Source: Vulcanococcus sp. Clear-D1 (lineage in GTDB: Bacteria > Cyanobacteriota > Cyanobacteriia > PCC-6307 > Cyanobiaceae). Taken from it: a stretch of DNA of 64,000 nucleotides. A model generated the notes under the pieces. The model saw only the letters and a program-made list of their open reading frames with translations. It had not been told where the DNA came from and did not search any database. The translations under genes were made by a program, and so were the position numbers. The stretch spans positions 1 to 64,000 of the forward strand of contig NZ_JACVZV010000036.1 of assembly GCF_014654725.1 (NCBI RefSeq), read 5' to 3'. The number at the start of each line of letters is the position of its first letter. Position 1 is the stretch's first letter. Shown one piece after another: positions 48,420 through 57,227 of this stretch.

Positions 48420-49421
48420 TCACTGCCGGCCGCGGGTCACTTGGCCGAAGCTGCTGCCGGTGATCAGGGCTGGATCGGTGCTGGTGTCCACCGTGAACTG
48501 GCGCGACTCGCTCTGGCTGCTCCCATCGGGATACACAAAGGTGACCACCCCTTCAAGGCTCACCTGTGAACCATTGATCCCGATGGTCCGCAGCTGATCC
48601 ACGCTGACGCGTTGAAATTGGCGGAAGAAGGCGGGATCGAACTGATCCGCCGCCTCACCGCTGAAACGTTGGCGTGCGCCCTGGAGATTGCCCAGGGAGA
48701 GGTCGTTGTAAAGCTGCTCCACGCTCGCAATCGCCTGAGCTGCGGCGGCATCGCTGCTGGCTTGCTGGCTCAGATCCGGCGCCGGTGGTGCCTCGGTGGT
48801 GGTGGTGTCGGGGCTGGGGGTGATCAGTTCACCGGGGAGCCGCGGCCGTTGGGCCTCTGCAGGGTTGTTGCTGGGCAGAGTGGTTTGCAGCAGCAGCCAG
48901 GCCAGGCCTCCACCTACACCCACCACCAGCACGCCGGCCATGAAGCTCAGCACGGCCACCAGCCCATTGCTGCCGCCACGGGCCTCGGTAGGCCCCATTG
49001 CGTCGTCGTACTCCTCTGTCACTTCCTCCGCCGGTTCTGGCTCGTTCTGCTGAACACTGGCTGCTATAGGGCTTGGCAACGGCGCTGCAGCCGGCGGCGC
49101 GTTGGTCTCCTGCAGGCCCATCAGCCCGCGCAGCACCGCATCCATGCGTGCGCAGATCGGTGCAGCGAACACCTCATTGAGTTCTTGCTGCAGCCGCAGC
49201 TGAAGGCGCGGATCGGCGGGCAGGGGTGGTTGCTGGCTGGCGGCGCTGCTGAACCCAGGTGAGAGCACCAGGTATTTCAGGGCTGGCAGCAGGGCCAGTT
49301 GACTCTGGCCGCAGAAATCGCCCACTAGGGCCTGGAGCCGGCGTCCATCGAGGGGCAGGCCCCGCTCCAGATCGCTGAGGATCTGGCGGCGCAGATTGGC
49401 TCCGAGCGCGTAATCGTTCAC
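48420..49421 (-). CDS. Single-pass membrane protein at the end of the phosphorylation operon
   Basis: From the GTG at 49421 (overlapping the upstream stop as GTGA) the protein has 333 residues. A helical N-terminal part (YALGANLRRQILSDLERGLP) resembles the DNA-J/TPR-like sensors of cyanobacterial signalling proteins. A single membrane helix follows (AVLSFMAGVLVVGVGGGLAW). After a Pro/Thr-rich linker there is an NTF2-like C-terminal domain (ASVEQLYNDLSLGNLQGARQ, FFRQFQRVSVDQLRTIG). I do not recognise the family. The gene ends the operon that begins at 53713, which suggests it is a target or sensor for the kinase/phosphatase pair. Confidence 0.75.
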   Translation of the reverse strand: MNDYALGANLRRQILSDLERGLPLDGRRLQALVGDFCGQSQLALLPALKYLVLSPGFSSAASQQPPLPADPRLQLRLQQELNEVFAAPICARMDAVLRGLMGLQETNAPPAAAPLPSPIAASVQQNEPEPAEEVTEEYDDAMGPTEARGGSNGLVAVLSFMAGVLVVGVGGGLAWLLLQTTLPSNNPAEAQRPRLPGELITPSPDTTTTEAPPAPDLSQQASSDAAAAQAIASVEQLYNDLSLGNLQGARQRFSGEAADQFDPAFFRQFQRVSVDQLRTIGINGSQVSLEGVVTFVYPDGSSQSESRQFTVDTSTDPALITGSSFGQVTRGRQ

Positions 49422-50629
49422 GGGTTCTTTGGCGCCGCGGCTGGCGCTGCAGCTGCAGGCATCTTGCCCTTTGCCGGCGCGGCCGTGGTGCGGGCCCGTT
49501 GCCATTGGCGGCTCAGCTCAGCGTTCAGCGCAGCGCAGCCGGGGATCGGGCCGCTCTGGCTGGCGGCGATCAAGGCGCCGAGTGGATCGGTGCTGGTGGG
49601 TTGTTGCAGCTGGCTGGCCAGTTGCGGCTGCTCAAGCAGGGCCTTGAACTGGGCGCGGCGCTGGTTGAGGTTGCTCTGGATCTGCTCGGGATTAGCGCAG
49701 AGTTGGCGTGCTTGGGCCTGCAGCGGCGTCTCCTGCCGTGTGATCAGCCACGCCCCCAGACCAATGCCAGACGCCGCCAACAACAGCAGCAGCCAGCGCC
49801 ATGATCCCGCCGGCAGCACGCCGCTCCGCCTTGGCCTGGCAGCTCGGTGGGCCATCGCCAGCGACACGTCATCGCCGCTGCCGGCTTGGGTGATGTGGGC
49901 GAGCCCCTCCTCCAGCTCCTGGCGATCGCGCAGATCCACCAGAGCAGCGCAGAGCTGCAGATAGTCGGCGTCGGTGGCGCAGGATTTGCGCACGCCATCG
50001 GTGCTGAGCACCAGAGCCTGCAGATCTGTTTGGGGCTCCAGCGGATGCAGTTGGGTGCGCGGGAGCCAGAGCTGCTGATCCAGCTCCTGGCAGAGGCTGC
50101 CGGTGGCCTCGCTGTCGCTGTGCTCGCGCTCCTCGCTGAGCAGTGCAGCTTGGCCCTGTTGATCGATGGCGCTCAGATCCCAGTCGCCGATGCCCGTGCA
50201 GCCCCACCACTGCGGCGCCAGCAGCACCAGCCCAAGGGTGCTCCCGTAAAGGAGGGGTGAGAAGGGCTCGTGCTCGGCTTGCGGTTGCAGCGCCCAGTCG
50301 GCTGTGATCGCTGTCAGCCAGCGCTGATGAATCGTGGTTGGCAGCTCCTGCTTGAGCCATTGCCGCCAGCGCTCTGGATCCGCCAGGGGTGTGCAGGCCA
50401 GCCACTGTTCCACCACCTCCTGGCTCACCTGGCAGGCCAAGGCGCTGCCCCGGTGGCTGAGCCGGTAGCGATGGCCGCCGTGGCCATCGGCCACCACCAG
50501 CAGCTGCAGACTGCCGTCCCTGCCCTTGAGCTCCACACTCAGGCTGGCGTCCTGGCACGGTTTCTGCTGGCGGCGATGGGCCGCGCCGATCACGCTGCAG
50601 GCCTGCAGGTGCTGCCAGCGCGGGCTCAC
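49418..50629 (-). CDS. PP2C-type serine/threonine phosphatase with membrane anchor
   Basis: The 403-residue protein has the metal-coordinating PP2C motifs intact: VVADGHGGHRY (D48), LVLSTDGVRKS and AGSGDDVSLAMA. After the catalytic domain come a basic stretch and a membrane helix (WRWLLLLLAASGIGLGAWLI), then a periplasm-facing helical tail. GTG start at 50629 overlaps the vWA gene stop. PP2C enzymes remove phosphate from Ser/Thr. The partner kinase is encoded two genes upstream in the same operon. Confidence 0.85.
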   Translation of the reverse strand: MSPRWQHLQACSVIGAAHRRQQKPCQDASLSVELKGRDGSLQLLVVADGHGGHRYRLSHRGSALACQVSQEVVEQWLACTPLADPERWRQWLKQELPTTIHQRWLTAITADWALQPQAEHEPFSPLLYGSTLGLVLLAPQWWGCTGIGDWDLSAIDQQGQAALLSEEREHSDSEATGSLCQELDQQLWLPRTQLHPLEPQTDLQALVLSTDGVRKSCATDADYLQLCAALVDLRDRQELEEGLAHITQAGSGDDVSLAMAHRAARPRRSGVLPAGSWRWLLLLLAASGIGLGAWLITRQETPLQAQARQLCANPEQIQSNLNQRRAQFKALLEQPQLASQLQQPTSTDPLGALIAASQSGPIPGCAALNAELSRQWQRARTTAAPAKGKMPAAAAPAAAPKNP

Positions 50630-51369
50630 CACACCAGGGGGCCCACGTCGTCGCTGGGATCCAGCAGCGTGGGTGGCAGATCCGGCAGAGGGATGTTGGC
50701 CGGGCTGTTCGGCCCGCCGGCATCGGCTGCGGTCACGCGACTGGCGGGCATGGAAGCAGCCCCCACCACGGCAGTGGAGGCCCACTGGATGTACTGGGCC
50801 AGGGTGGTGGCATTGCTCGCCTGCAGCGGCCGCCGCGGCGACTTGCCGTGTGCCGATGGCTCCGGACCAATGAACTGCTGCAGCACCTCCAGATCAGCGT
50901 CATGGCCCATGGCAATCGCCAGACGCACCGCCTTCTGGGCCCACGGCCGCCGCATCAGGTTGGCCAGGCCTGCGTCGAAATCATCGGTGGGCTGGCCGTC
51001 CGAGATCAGCACCAGCACCGGCGGCAGCGCCCGCTCCTCCATCGGCGGCGACTGCAGGGCATCGGCCACCAGATTGAGGGCATCGCCCATGGCGGTGATG
51101 CCGCCGGCCTCCAGGTCGCGCCACTGCAGCTGCTGCACGGGGGTGGCTTCGGCCAGGTGCCAGGCCGCCTGATCGGCAAAGCGCACGGCGCGCACCAGCA
51201 CCCGCGCTTCGGGGTTCTCGCGGGCCACCTCGGCCATGCCCGGCAGCGATTGGCGGATCGCCTGGTTGAGGGCTTGCATCTTGCCCTGGGCAGCCATCGA
51301 GCCACTGCAATCGCAGAGGTAGATGAAGTGCAGCGGCCGGTTGCTGAGCCGAACGTTGGGGAAGGGCAT
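50626..51369 (-). CDS. von Willebrand factor A domain protein (TerY-like)
   Basis: The 247-residue protein has a complete MIDAS metal site: FIYLCDCSGSMAAQGKM (DxSxS), the threonine in AGGITAMGDAL, and LVLISDGQPTDDF. The C-terminal 50 residues are Pro-rich. This form, with vWA next to a PP2C phosphatase and a DND-type kinase, matches the TerY-P triad described for bacterial stress signalling. It probably acts as the metal-dependent scaffold. It is linked by a stop/start overlap to the phosphatase. Confidence 0.85.
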   Translation of the reverse strand: MPFPNVRLSNRPLHFIYLCDCSGSMAAQGKMQALNQAIRQSLPGMAEVARENPEARVLVRAVRFADQAAWHLAEATPVQQLQWRDLEAGGITAMGDALNLVADALQSPPMEERALPPVLVLISDGQPTDDFDAGLANLMRRPWAQKAVRLAIAMGHDADLEVLQQFIGPEPSAHGKSPRRPLQASNATTLAQYIQWASTAVVGAASMPASRVTAADAGGPNSPANIPLPDLPPTLLDPSDDVGPLVW

Positions 51370-51372
51370 GGC

Positions 51373-52707
51373 TTAGGGGCGTAGCACCAGGATCGCTCCG
51401 GCGCTGCTGTCGATCTGCTGCAGGGCCGAGAGGTTACAGGTTTTGCCCGGGTCGAGCTCGATGCTTTGCCCGCTGGTGGTGCGTCCACGCCAGCGGCTGG
51501 TGCTCAGGTTCTGCAGGCCCAGCAGGGCGGGGTCGCTGGGGTGGGCCACCAGCCGGGCCAGGGGTTCACGGATGGCCTCGCCGACCAGGGGATCGAAGTG
51601 ATGGGGCTGCAGTTCATTGCCGGCCGCGGCGCTCACCAGGCCATGGGGCAGCCGCAGGCGGAGCGGCTCTGGCAGCGGTGTGCCGCAGCTCCAGCAGGCG
51701 CCTGGGGCATCGGCAGCGGGGAAGGTTTCCTGGCCGCAATGGCTGCACAGCTGGCGTTGATCCAGGCAGAGGCTGATCGCCTGCTTCCACTGCCCTGTGA
51801 GTGTGCGTTGCTCGCTCTGGCGCAGCCCGGGGCCGAAGCTCTGTTCAAACAGGCGTTGCAGGCCGGCTGGATAAATGGGCCACGTGATCAGAGCGGCGCT
51901 GTGCTCGATCGGATCGGGCCTGTTGCGTGGATCGTTGGGATCAAAGATGAACAGGGCCTCATCGCCATATAGCCGGCGCCGGGCCGGTTCGTCCAGGCAG
52001 CGGATCGCCAGTTCCCGTTGGCCGCGGAAGGGGTCGTGTCGCGTCAGTAGCCGGAACAGCAGCACCGCCAGGGAGAAGAGATCACTGCGCGCGCTCGGTT
52101 TCGCCTGGCCCAACAGCACTTCCGGCGCCATGAATCCAGGTGTTCCGAGCACGCTTCCGCTGCTCTGGCCATCCACATCCACGTTGTCGTTGTCGCAGAT
52201 GAGGATCCCGCCGCTGCTGGGATCCAGAAACAGGTTGCCCAGCGAAACGTCCTTGTAACAGAGGCCCTTGAGGTGCAGTTGATGGAAGGCCTCCGCCAGG
52301 TGGAAGCAGGCCTTGAGCACGCACTGAAGGCTGATGGCTAGATCGCCCCCGGCGTGACGATGGGCTCCCACAAACGCGTCCGGGCGTAGGCCCATCAGGT
52401 AACCGAAGCCGCCGGCGGCAGCAGGAAAGCGCCCCAGGCTTCCGGGGATGGGATCCAACAGTGCCAAGGGCCAAAGGAAATCACGGTTCGGGGCGCCGAG
52501 CCGGATGCTCTGCTGCAGCCGCTCCCGCAGTTGTGGATCCCTGCCGATGCAAGCCGGGAAGTACCACTTCAGTGCCAGCCGCTCACCGCCGAGCTGCACG
52601 GCAAACACCTGGCCCTGGCTGCCTCCCCCCAGCCCCTGCTCAATCCGTAGGGGTTGCTCCAGGCCTGCAAAGGGCAGGCTGGCGCCTTCGGGCAGCAACC
52701 AGTTCAT
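51373..52707 (-). CDS. Atypical Ser/Thr protein kinase with zinc ribbon and C-terminal domain
   Basis: The 444-residue protein has a glycine-rich loop (GLGGGSQGQVFAV), ATP lysine K47 (LALKWYF), a catalytic loop YKDVSLGN (D153, N158) where HRD is usual, and CDNDNVDVDG (D172) in place of DFG. GTPGFMAPEVLLG is the activation segment. A four-cysteine zinc ribbon (CSHCGQE...CWSCGTPLP) follows at about residues 340-365, then a strand-rich region that may be a degenerate FHA domain. The YKD/DND pattern is typical of kinases encoded beside vWA and PP2C genes. The ATG at 52707 overlaps the FHA-gene stop as ATGA. Confidence 0.85.
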   Translation of the reverse strand: MNWLLPEGASLPFAGLEQPLRIEQGLGGGSQGQVFAVQLGGERLALKWYFPACIGRDPQLRERLQQSIRLGAPNRDFLWPLALLDPIPGSLGRFPAAAGGFGYLMGLRPDAFVGAHRHAGGDLAISLQCVLKACFHLAEAFHQLHLKGLCYKDVSLGNLFLDPSSGGILICDNDNVDVDGQSSGSVLGTPGFMAPEVLLGQAKPSARSDLFSLAVLLFRLLTRHDPFRGQRELAIRCLDEPARRRLYGDEALFIFDPNDPRNRPDPIEHSAALITWPIYPAGLQRLFEQSFGPGLRQSEQRTLTGQWKQAISLCLDQRQLCSHCGQETFPAADAPGACWSCGTPLPEPLRLRLPHGLVSAAAGNELQPHHFDPLVGEAIREPLARLVAHPSDPALLGLQNLSTSRWRGRTTSGQSIELDPGKTCNLSALQQIDSSAGAILVLRP

Positions 52708-53441
52708 GCGGAGGTGGCGTCCTGGCCGATGGCCTGACGGATGCCGTTGCGGTGGGCCAGGGCCGTGCGGCGATTGGCGAAACCATGGCGCACGGCTCGT
52801 CCATCGCGCAGCACCAGTACCAACTGATGCTGCTTGCGCGAACCCAGCAGGATCCAGCCGGCCAGGGCGCCGGCCTGCAGCGGCCAGAACACCAGCGGAA
52901 ACGGCAACAGCAGCAGACCTCCCAGACAGAGCAGCAGCCACCAGCTGAAGATGTGGGGATGCAGCGGCAGGCTTTGCACGGCTGCCGATCGGATCTCGGC
53001 GACGGCCACGTGCTGCTCGCCAACGCTGATGCTGCGGGGCGGGGCGGCAGGTGGTGCGGTGGCGGCCGGCGCCACAGGTGGTTTTGCCGTAGCAGCCGCC
53101 GTAGCTGGGGGAGCTTTCGCCTCCACGGCTACGGCAGATTCGAACACCAGCACCGGGCCACTGCGGCCGAGCCGGATTTCATCACCGTTTTCTAGGCGCT
53201 TGCATTGATGCACCTGGCGCCCCTCGAGAAAGGTGCCGTCGTTGCTTTGCCAGTTGCACACCAGCCAGCCCTGACTGCGGGAGAAGCGCACCACGGCATG
53301 GTGCTCTGAAACCCCCTCCAGGTTGGCCAGGCACAGGCTGTTGCTGGCCGCGCGCCCGATGGTGAGCGGTTTGGCGGGATCCAGCGGCGCCACCTTGCGG
53401 CGATCCGCCGCCAGCACCAGGCGTGCAGCAGGGGCGCTCAT
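52704..53441 (-). CDS. FHA-domain membrane protein
   Basis: The 245-residue protein has an N-terminal FHA domain (LTIGRAASNSLCLANLEGVS, SEHHAVVRFS, CNWQSNDGTFLEG) with the Arg, Ser and Asn used to bind phosphothreonine. An Ala/Pro linker follows, then two hydrophobic helices (WWLLLCLGGLLLLPFPLV, LQAGALAGWILLG). It is likely membrane-bound with the FHA in the cytoplasm, and may recruit proteins phosphorylated by the adjacent kinase. ATG at 53441 overlaps the upstream stop as ATGA. Confidence 0.82.
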   Translation of the reverse strand: MSAPAARLVLAADRRKVAPLDPAKPLTIGRAASNSLCLANLEGVSEHHAVVRFSRSQGWLVCNWQSNDGTFLEGRQVHQCKRLENGDEIRLGRSGPVLVFESAVAVEAKAPPATAAATAKPPVAPAATAPPAAPPRSISVGEQHVAVAEIRSAAVQSLPLHPHIFSWWLLLCLGGLLLLPFPLVFWPLQAGALAGWILLGSRKQHQLVLVLRDGRAVRHGFANRRTALAHRNGIRQAIGQDATSA

Positions 53442-53713
53442 GGTTGCCTGCGCCGGCGGCGCCACCACAGCTGCCAGTCATCGCGCAGGTCGTTCCACCA
53501 GCCGCCGTCGCCTTCGCGGTAAGGCACCACGCGGCCAGGAAAGAGCAGGGCCTTGCTGGCGAGGGCCAGGGCGATCAGCACCAGCACAAGGAGCACCCAG
53601 CCGGGGATCGCACCCACCCAGGTGGCGGCGAAGAAGGCGCGGATCGCGTACAGCCCGATCGTGAACGCCAGCCACAGCCGGAAGGGTTCCCAGGGGTCCC
53701 GTTGGCGCTGCAA
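53438..53713 (-). CDS. Small membrane protein at the head of the phosphorylation operon
   Basis: From TTG 53713 the protein has about 91 residues with two hydrophobic helices (RLWLAFTIGLYAIRAFFAA, GWVLLVLVLIALALASKAL) and a basic Trp/Arg-rich tail. A longer open frame to 53791 would overlap the divergent PBP start region. It overlaps the FHA gene start. The function is unknown; the location suggests a membrane partner for the FHA and kinase proteins. Confidence 0.6.
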   Translation of the reverse strand: MQRQRDPWEPFRLWLAFTIGLYAIRAFFAATWVGAIPGWVLLVLVLIALALASKALLFPGRVVPYREGDGGWWNDLRDDWQLWWRRRRRQP

Positions 53714-53790
53714 CGATCCGCTTGAAGGCTGGCCGTAGCCTATGGCCGGGCTGCAACACCCGCCTGGCCACCGCATCGCATCTGGCTTCA

Positions 53791-56043
53791 TTGAAAGAGC
53801 GCCTGGCGCCCGCGCCGGTGAGGCGTGCCTGGCTTGAGCTGGCGCGAGCCGTTGGCCAGGGGCCCTGGCGGCAGCGCCCAGCAGCGATCGCTGGGGTTTG
53901 GCCCTTGCTGCGCTCCCATCAGGCCCGCGTGGAGCTCTGGGCTGGTGGACGCAAGCTGAGCGAGCTGGTGCTCGAGAACCAGCGCTACCGCCTGGGCCGG
54001 GATCCCGCCTGTGAGCTGCCTCTAGCGGAGCCCGGGCTCAGCCGGGTGCACGCCATTCTCGAGAAGCAGCGCCCCAGCGACCGCGAGTTCGCCCTCGAGG
54101 ATTTCAATTCCGCCAACGGCTTGTTCCATCGGGATCGCCGAATCCGCTGGATTCAGCTGCGCGATGGCGATGCCGTGCGCTTGGGCTCGCCGCTCAAGGG
54201 TGAGGCGCCGGAACTGCGCTACCACCATCCCCGCAGCCCGCTCGAGCAGGCTGCCCTGCTGCTGGGGGTGGCGGCCCTGGCCGGCTCCACCCTGCTGGTG
54301 AGCGGCATGCTCGTGGCCGCCAGCATTGGCGGTGGCTCAAAGATCCGCTCCATCTCCGGGCCGGTGAAGATCTTTTCGGCCGATGGCCGCCAGATCGATG
54401 CCCGGGAGGGATCCTCCACCGCGTTGCCGTCGTTGCAGTCGTATCCGCTGCATTTGCGCCAGGCGTTGATGGCCTCCGAGGAGGCGCGTTTCGGCTGGAA
54501 CAGCGGCATCGACCTCTTCGGCACCCTGCGCTCTGCCCTGCTGGGCACCGGCGGCGGCAGTGGGCTCACCCAGCAGGTGGCGCGCATGGTGTATCCGGAC
54601 GTGGGCCGGGATGTGAGCCTGACCCGCAAGCTCAGGGAGCTGTGGGTGGCGCTGCAGCTGGAGGTGGGCTTCAGCAAGAACCGCATCCTCAAGCTCTATC
54701 TCGATCGCGCCTATCTGGGCCTCGGCACCGAAGGTTTCGAACAGGCCTCCCAGCTGTATTTCCGCAAGTCGGCGAGCGATCTGGATGTGGGCCAGGCGGC
54801 CTTTCTGGTCGGTTTGCTGCCCAGTCCGAATGGCTACAGCCCCTGCAATCTTGAGGACCCCGGAGCGGGGCTGGAGCGGCGCAACCTGGTGCTCAAACTG
54901 ATGCACGAGCAGGGCTGGCTCAGCGATCAGGCCCTGATCGATGCCCAGCGCCGCCCGCTCAACATCGATCCATCAGCCTGCCGCGAATCCACCTTCAGCA
55001 GTTATCCCTTCTTCAGCGACTACGTGCTGGGGGAGCTGGAAGGCACCCGCTTCGGCCTGGATCTCAGCAGCGCCGATGCAGGCGGCAACTACGCCGTGAT
55101 CAGCACGATCAATCCCAAGCTGCAGCAGCTGGCCCAGGATCAGCTCAAGCGTTTTCTGGAAGGGCCGGCCGCGGCGGCGGGGCTCAGCCAGGGAGCCCTG
55201 ATCACGGTGAACACCGCAACCGGCGACATCCTGGCTTACGTGGGTGGTGGCGACTACGGCCGCTCCAGCTTTGATCGCGTGCAGGCGCTGCGTCAGCCCG
55301 GCTCCACGTTCAAGCTGTTCCCCTTTCTGGCGGCCCTCGCGGCCGGGGTGAGCCCTTCTGATCCGGTGTCGTGTGCGCCGCTGGCTTATGTGGCGGGTTG
55401 CCGCAGTGGTGGCGGCAGCACCAGCGTGGCGGAGGGATTGGCTCGTTCCGAGAACGTGGTGGCCCTGCGCCTGGCGGAGCGCGCCGGCCTGGGCAACGTG
55501 CTGAAGCTGGCCCGCCGCCTGGGCATCTCCACCCCGCTCGACGCGGACTACAACACGATGCTGGGCGGCCGTGAAACCTATCTCTACGAGCTGGCCCGCG
55601 CCTATGCCGTGGTGGCCAATGGTGGGCGCTCCGTGCCGATGCATGGTGTCAGCCGCATCTACGACCTCGGCATCTGCGGCTCGATCAAGAGCCTTGAACA
55701 ATGCCCTGAGCGGGGCGTCACCGTGCCGATCGGCGAGCAGAGCCGTCAGCTGCTCTCGCCGGAACTCGCCGCCACGATGGATCAGCTCTTGGCTGGGGTG
55801 GTGCAGGGCGGCACCGGCCGAGCGGCGGCGCTGGTGCCCGATGCCCGCGGCAAAACGGGCACCACCAATAACGGTGTGGATGTGTTGTTTGTGGGGTACT
55901 CGCCTGCCAGCAAGCTGCTCACCGCCATCTGGATGGGCAACGACGACAACACCCCGGCCCAGGCCGCCAGTGGAGCGCTGGTGGCGGAGCTGTGGGGCCG
56001 CTACATGCAGCAGGCGGTTACAGCAGTTCCCGGATCCGGGTGA
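53791..56043 (+). CDS. Class A penicillin-binding protein with N-terminal FHA domain
   Basis: The 750-residue protein has an FHA domain at about residues 46-144 (ENQRYRLGRDPACELPLAEP, GLSRVHAIL, EDFNSANGLF) before the membrane helix (about 152-178). The GT51 glycosyltransferase follows (MASEEARFGWNSGIDLFGTL, GSGLTQQVARMVYP, KNRILKLYLDRAYLG), then the transpeptidase with S505-x-x-K508 (PGSTFK), SEN and KTGTTN. I chose TTG 53791; a TTG at 53722 would overlap the divergent gene. A cytoplasmic phosphothreonine-binding domain on a peptidoglycan synthase next to a kinase/phosphatase operon suggests control by phosphorylation. Confidence 0.88.
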   Translation: MKERLAPAPVRRAWLELARAVGQGPWRQRPAAIAGVWPLLRSHQARVELWAGGRKLSELVLENQRYRLGRDPACELPLAEPGLSRVHAILEKQRPSDREFALEDFNSANGLFHRDRRIRWIQLRDGDAVRLGSPLKGEAPELRYHHPRSPLEQAALLLGVAALAGSTLLVSGMLVAASIGGGSKIRSISGPVKIFSADGRQIDAREGSSTALPSLQSYPLHLRQALMASEEARFGWNSGIDLFGTLRSALLGTGGGSGLTQQVARMVYPDVGRDVSLTRKLRELWVALQLEVGFSKNRILKLYLDRAYLGLGTEGFEQASQLYFRKSASDLDVGQAAFLVGLLPSPNGYSPCNLEDPGAGLERRNLVLKLMHEQGWLSDQALIDAQRRPLNIDPSACRESTFSSYPFFSDYVLGELEGTRFGLDLSSADAGGNYAVISTINPKLQQLAQDQLKRFLEGPAAAAGLSQGALITVNTATGDILAYVGGGDYGRSSFDRVQALRQPGSTFKLFPFLAALAAGVSPSDPVSCAPLAYVAGCRSGGGSTSVAEGLARSENVVALRLAERAGLGNVLKLARRLGISTPLDADYNTMLGGRETYLYELARAYAVVANGGRSVPMHGVSRIYDLGICGSIKSLEQCPERGVTVPIGEQSRQLLSPELAATMDQLLAGVVQGGTGRAAALVPDARGKTGTTNNGVDVLFVGYSPASKLLTAIWMGNDDNTPAQAASGALVAELWGRYMQQAVTAVPGSG

Positions 56044-57163
56044 TCACGGCCCAGCTCAGCCCCAGCAGCAGACCCCAGCCCCAGCTGCTGCTCAGCACCC
56101 GCTGCAGAGCACGGCTGCGTTCATCGGGGTTCTGGCGCGGCAGCTGCCAGCCCAGCTGCAGTGCTCCGTAGACCAGTAGCAGCACCCAGGCGGGGATCTC
56201 CAGGCCGGCGCTGCTGAAACGGAAGACCCGCCAATGCAGCAGGCTCAAGCCTGCCGCTAGGGCAATCAAGGCACTGATGGCGCCGGAAGCCCCGCTCCAG
56301 CGGCGTGTGATGTGCCATCGCGCGGCACACAGGGCGGCCAGCCCTAAACAGGCCAGGGCTGTGAGGCAGTAGCGGAGGATCACCGACCCCAGTTGCAAAG
56401 GCGAATCCCCGAGCAGGATCAGCAGCACGATCAGGTTGAGGATTGCTTCGAGGCCATTGGCATGAATCCAGGCCTGGCTCAGCCATTGCCAGGCCTGCCG
56501 CGGCTGCTCGGCCTCTGCGCTGGCAAGCGGCCAATGCCGCTTGAGTGGTTTCAGCGGTCCGAGGCTGAGGGCCTGCAGCAGGGCGAGCACGAGCACCAGC
56601 ACAACCCCGCCGCTCCAGCCCCAGCCCTCGAAGAGCGCCCGATCGAGTTCGGCTCCAACCCAGGCGAACACCAGCGCACCTGCGGCGGAGAGGGCTAAGC
56701 CCGGGCCGAAGCGTTCGAGCTGAAGCCGCATGCTGACGGGCCGTTCAGCAGCGGCAGTTGCCGCGCGCGGACTGGGCTCAGCGGGCGTTGCAGGAGCGGG
56801 TGCTGATGGTTGAACAGCGTTGGAGGGCTCGGCTGCGGAGGGATCAGGAGCCGGCAGCTGTCCAGTGGCCGTGTGCAGCAGATCCAGCAGTTCCTGCAGC
56901 ACAGCTGGTGCATAGGTGGCACGCAGCTGGGCGGTGAGGCTTGCCAGGGCCGATTGCTGCTCGGCACCTTGGCTGTGGAGCACCTGAAGCAGCAGCGGCT
57001 GGCTGGCCAGATCGCGGATGGGGCCCCGCAGGCCATCGTTGGCCCCCAGCGCATCCATCAGCCGGTTGGTGAGTGCCCGTGATTGGCGCAGGCCCGCGGG
57101 ATCCGCCGCCAGCCACCGGTTCAGCTGCTCGCCCAGGTCGTGGCCAACACCCATGGGTTGCAT
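56018..57163 (-). CDS. Rhomboid-fold membrane protein, probable pseudoprotease
   Basis: The 381-residue protein has a helical N-terminal domain (about 1-100), a Pro/Ala linker and about seven membrane helices. The segment AWIHANGLEAILNLIVLLIL aligns with the rhomboid helix 2 motif. H234 and N243 match, but E239 replaces the second histidine. RRWSGASGAISALIA carries the GxSG with serine S293. The final helices have no histidine to complete the Ser-His dyad. Proteolysis is therefore unlikely; iRhom-like binding is more plausible. The last 26 bases overlap the PBP gene 3' end. Confidence 0.65.
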   Translation of the reverse strand: MQPMGVGHDLGEQLNRWLAADPAGLRQSRALTNRLMDALGANDGLRGPIRDLASQPLLLQVLHSQGAEQQSALASLTAQLRATYAPAVLQELLDLLHTATGQLPAPDPSAAEPSNAVQPSAPAPATPAEPSPRAATAAAERPVSMRLQLERFGPGLALSAAGALVFAWVGAELDRALFEGWGWSGGVVLVLVLALLQALSLGPLKPLKRHWPLASAEAEQPRQAWQWLSQAWIHANGLEAILNLIVLLILLGDSPLQLGSVILRYCLTALACLGLAALCAARWHITRRWSGASGAISALIALAAGLSLLHWRVFRFSSAGLEIPAWVLLLVYGALQLGWQLPRQNPDERSRALQRVLSSSWGWGLLLGLSWAVITRIRELL

Positions 57164-57177
57164 TCCGCAGGCAACAA

Positions 57178-57203
57178 CAAAAAAGCGCCCCTGAGGGGGC
57201 GCT
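57178..57203 (-). terminator. Terminator of the atpD-atpC operon
   Basis: The stem AGCGCCCC / GGGGCGCT with loop TGAG (57184-57203) is followed on the minus strand by a run of six T. It lies 25 bases after the atpC stop. Confidence 0.9.
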
Positions 57204-57227
57204 GTCGATCATGAATCGTGGCGCTGA

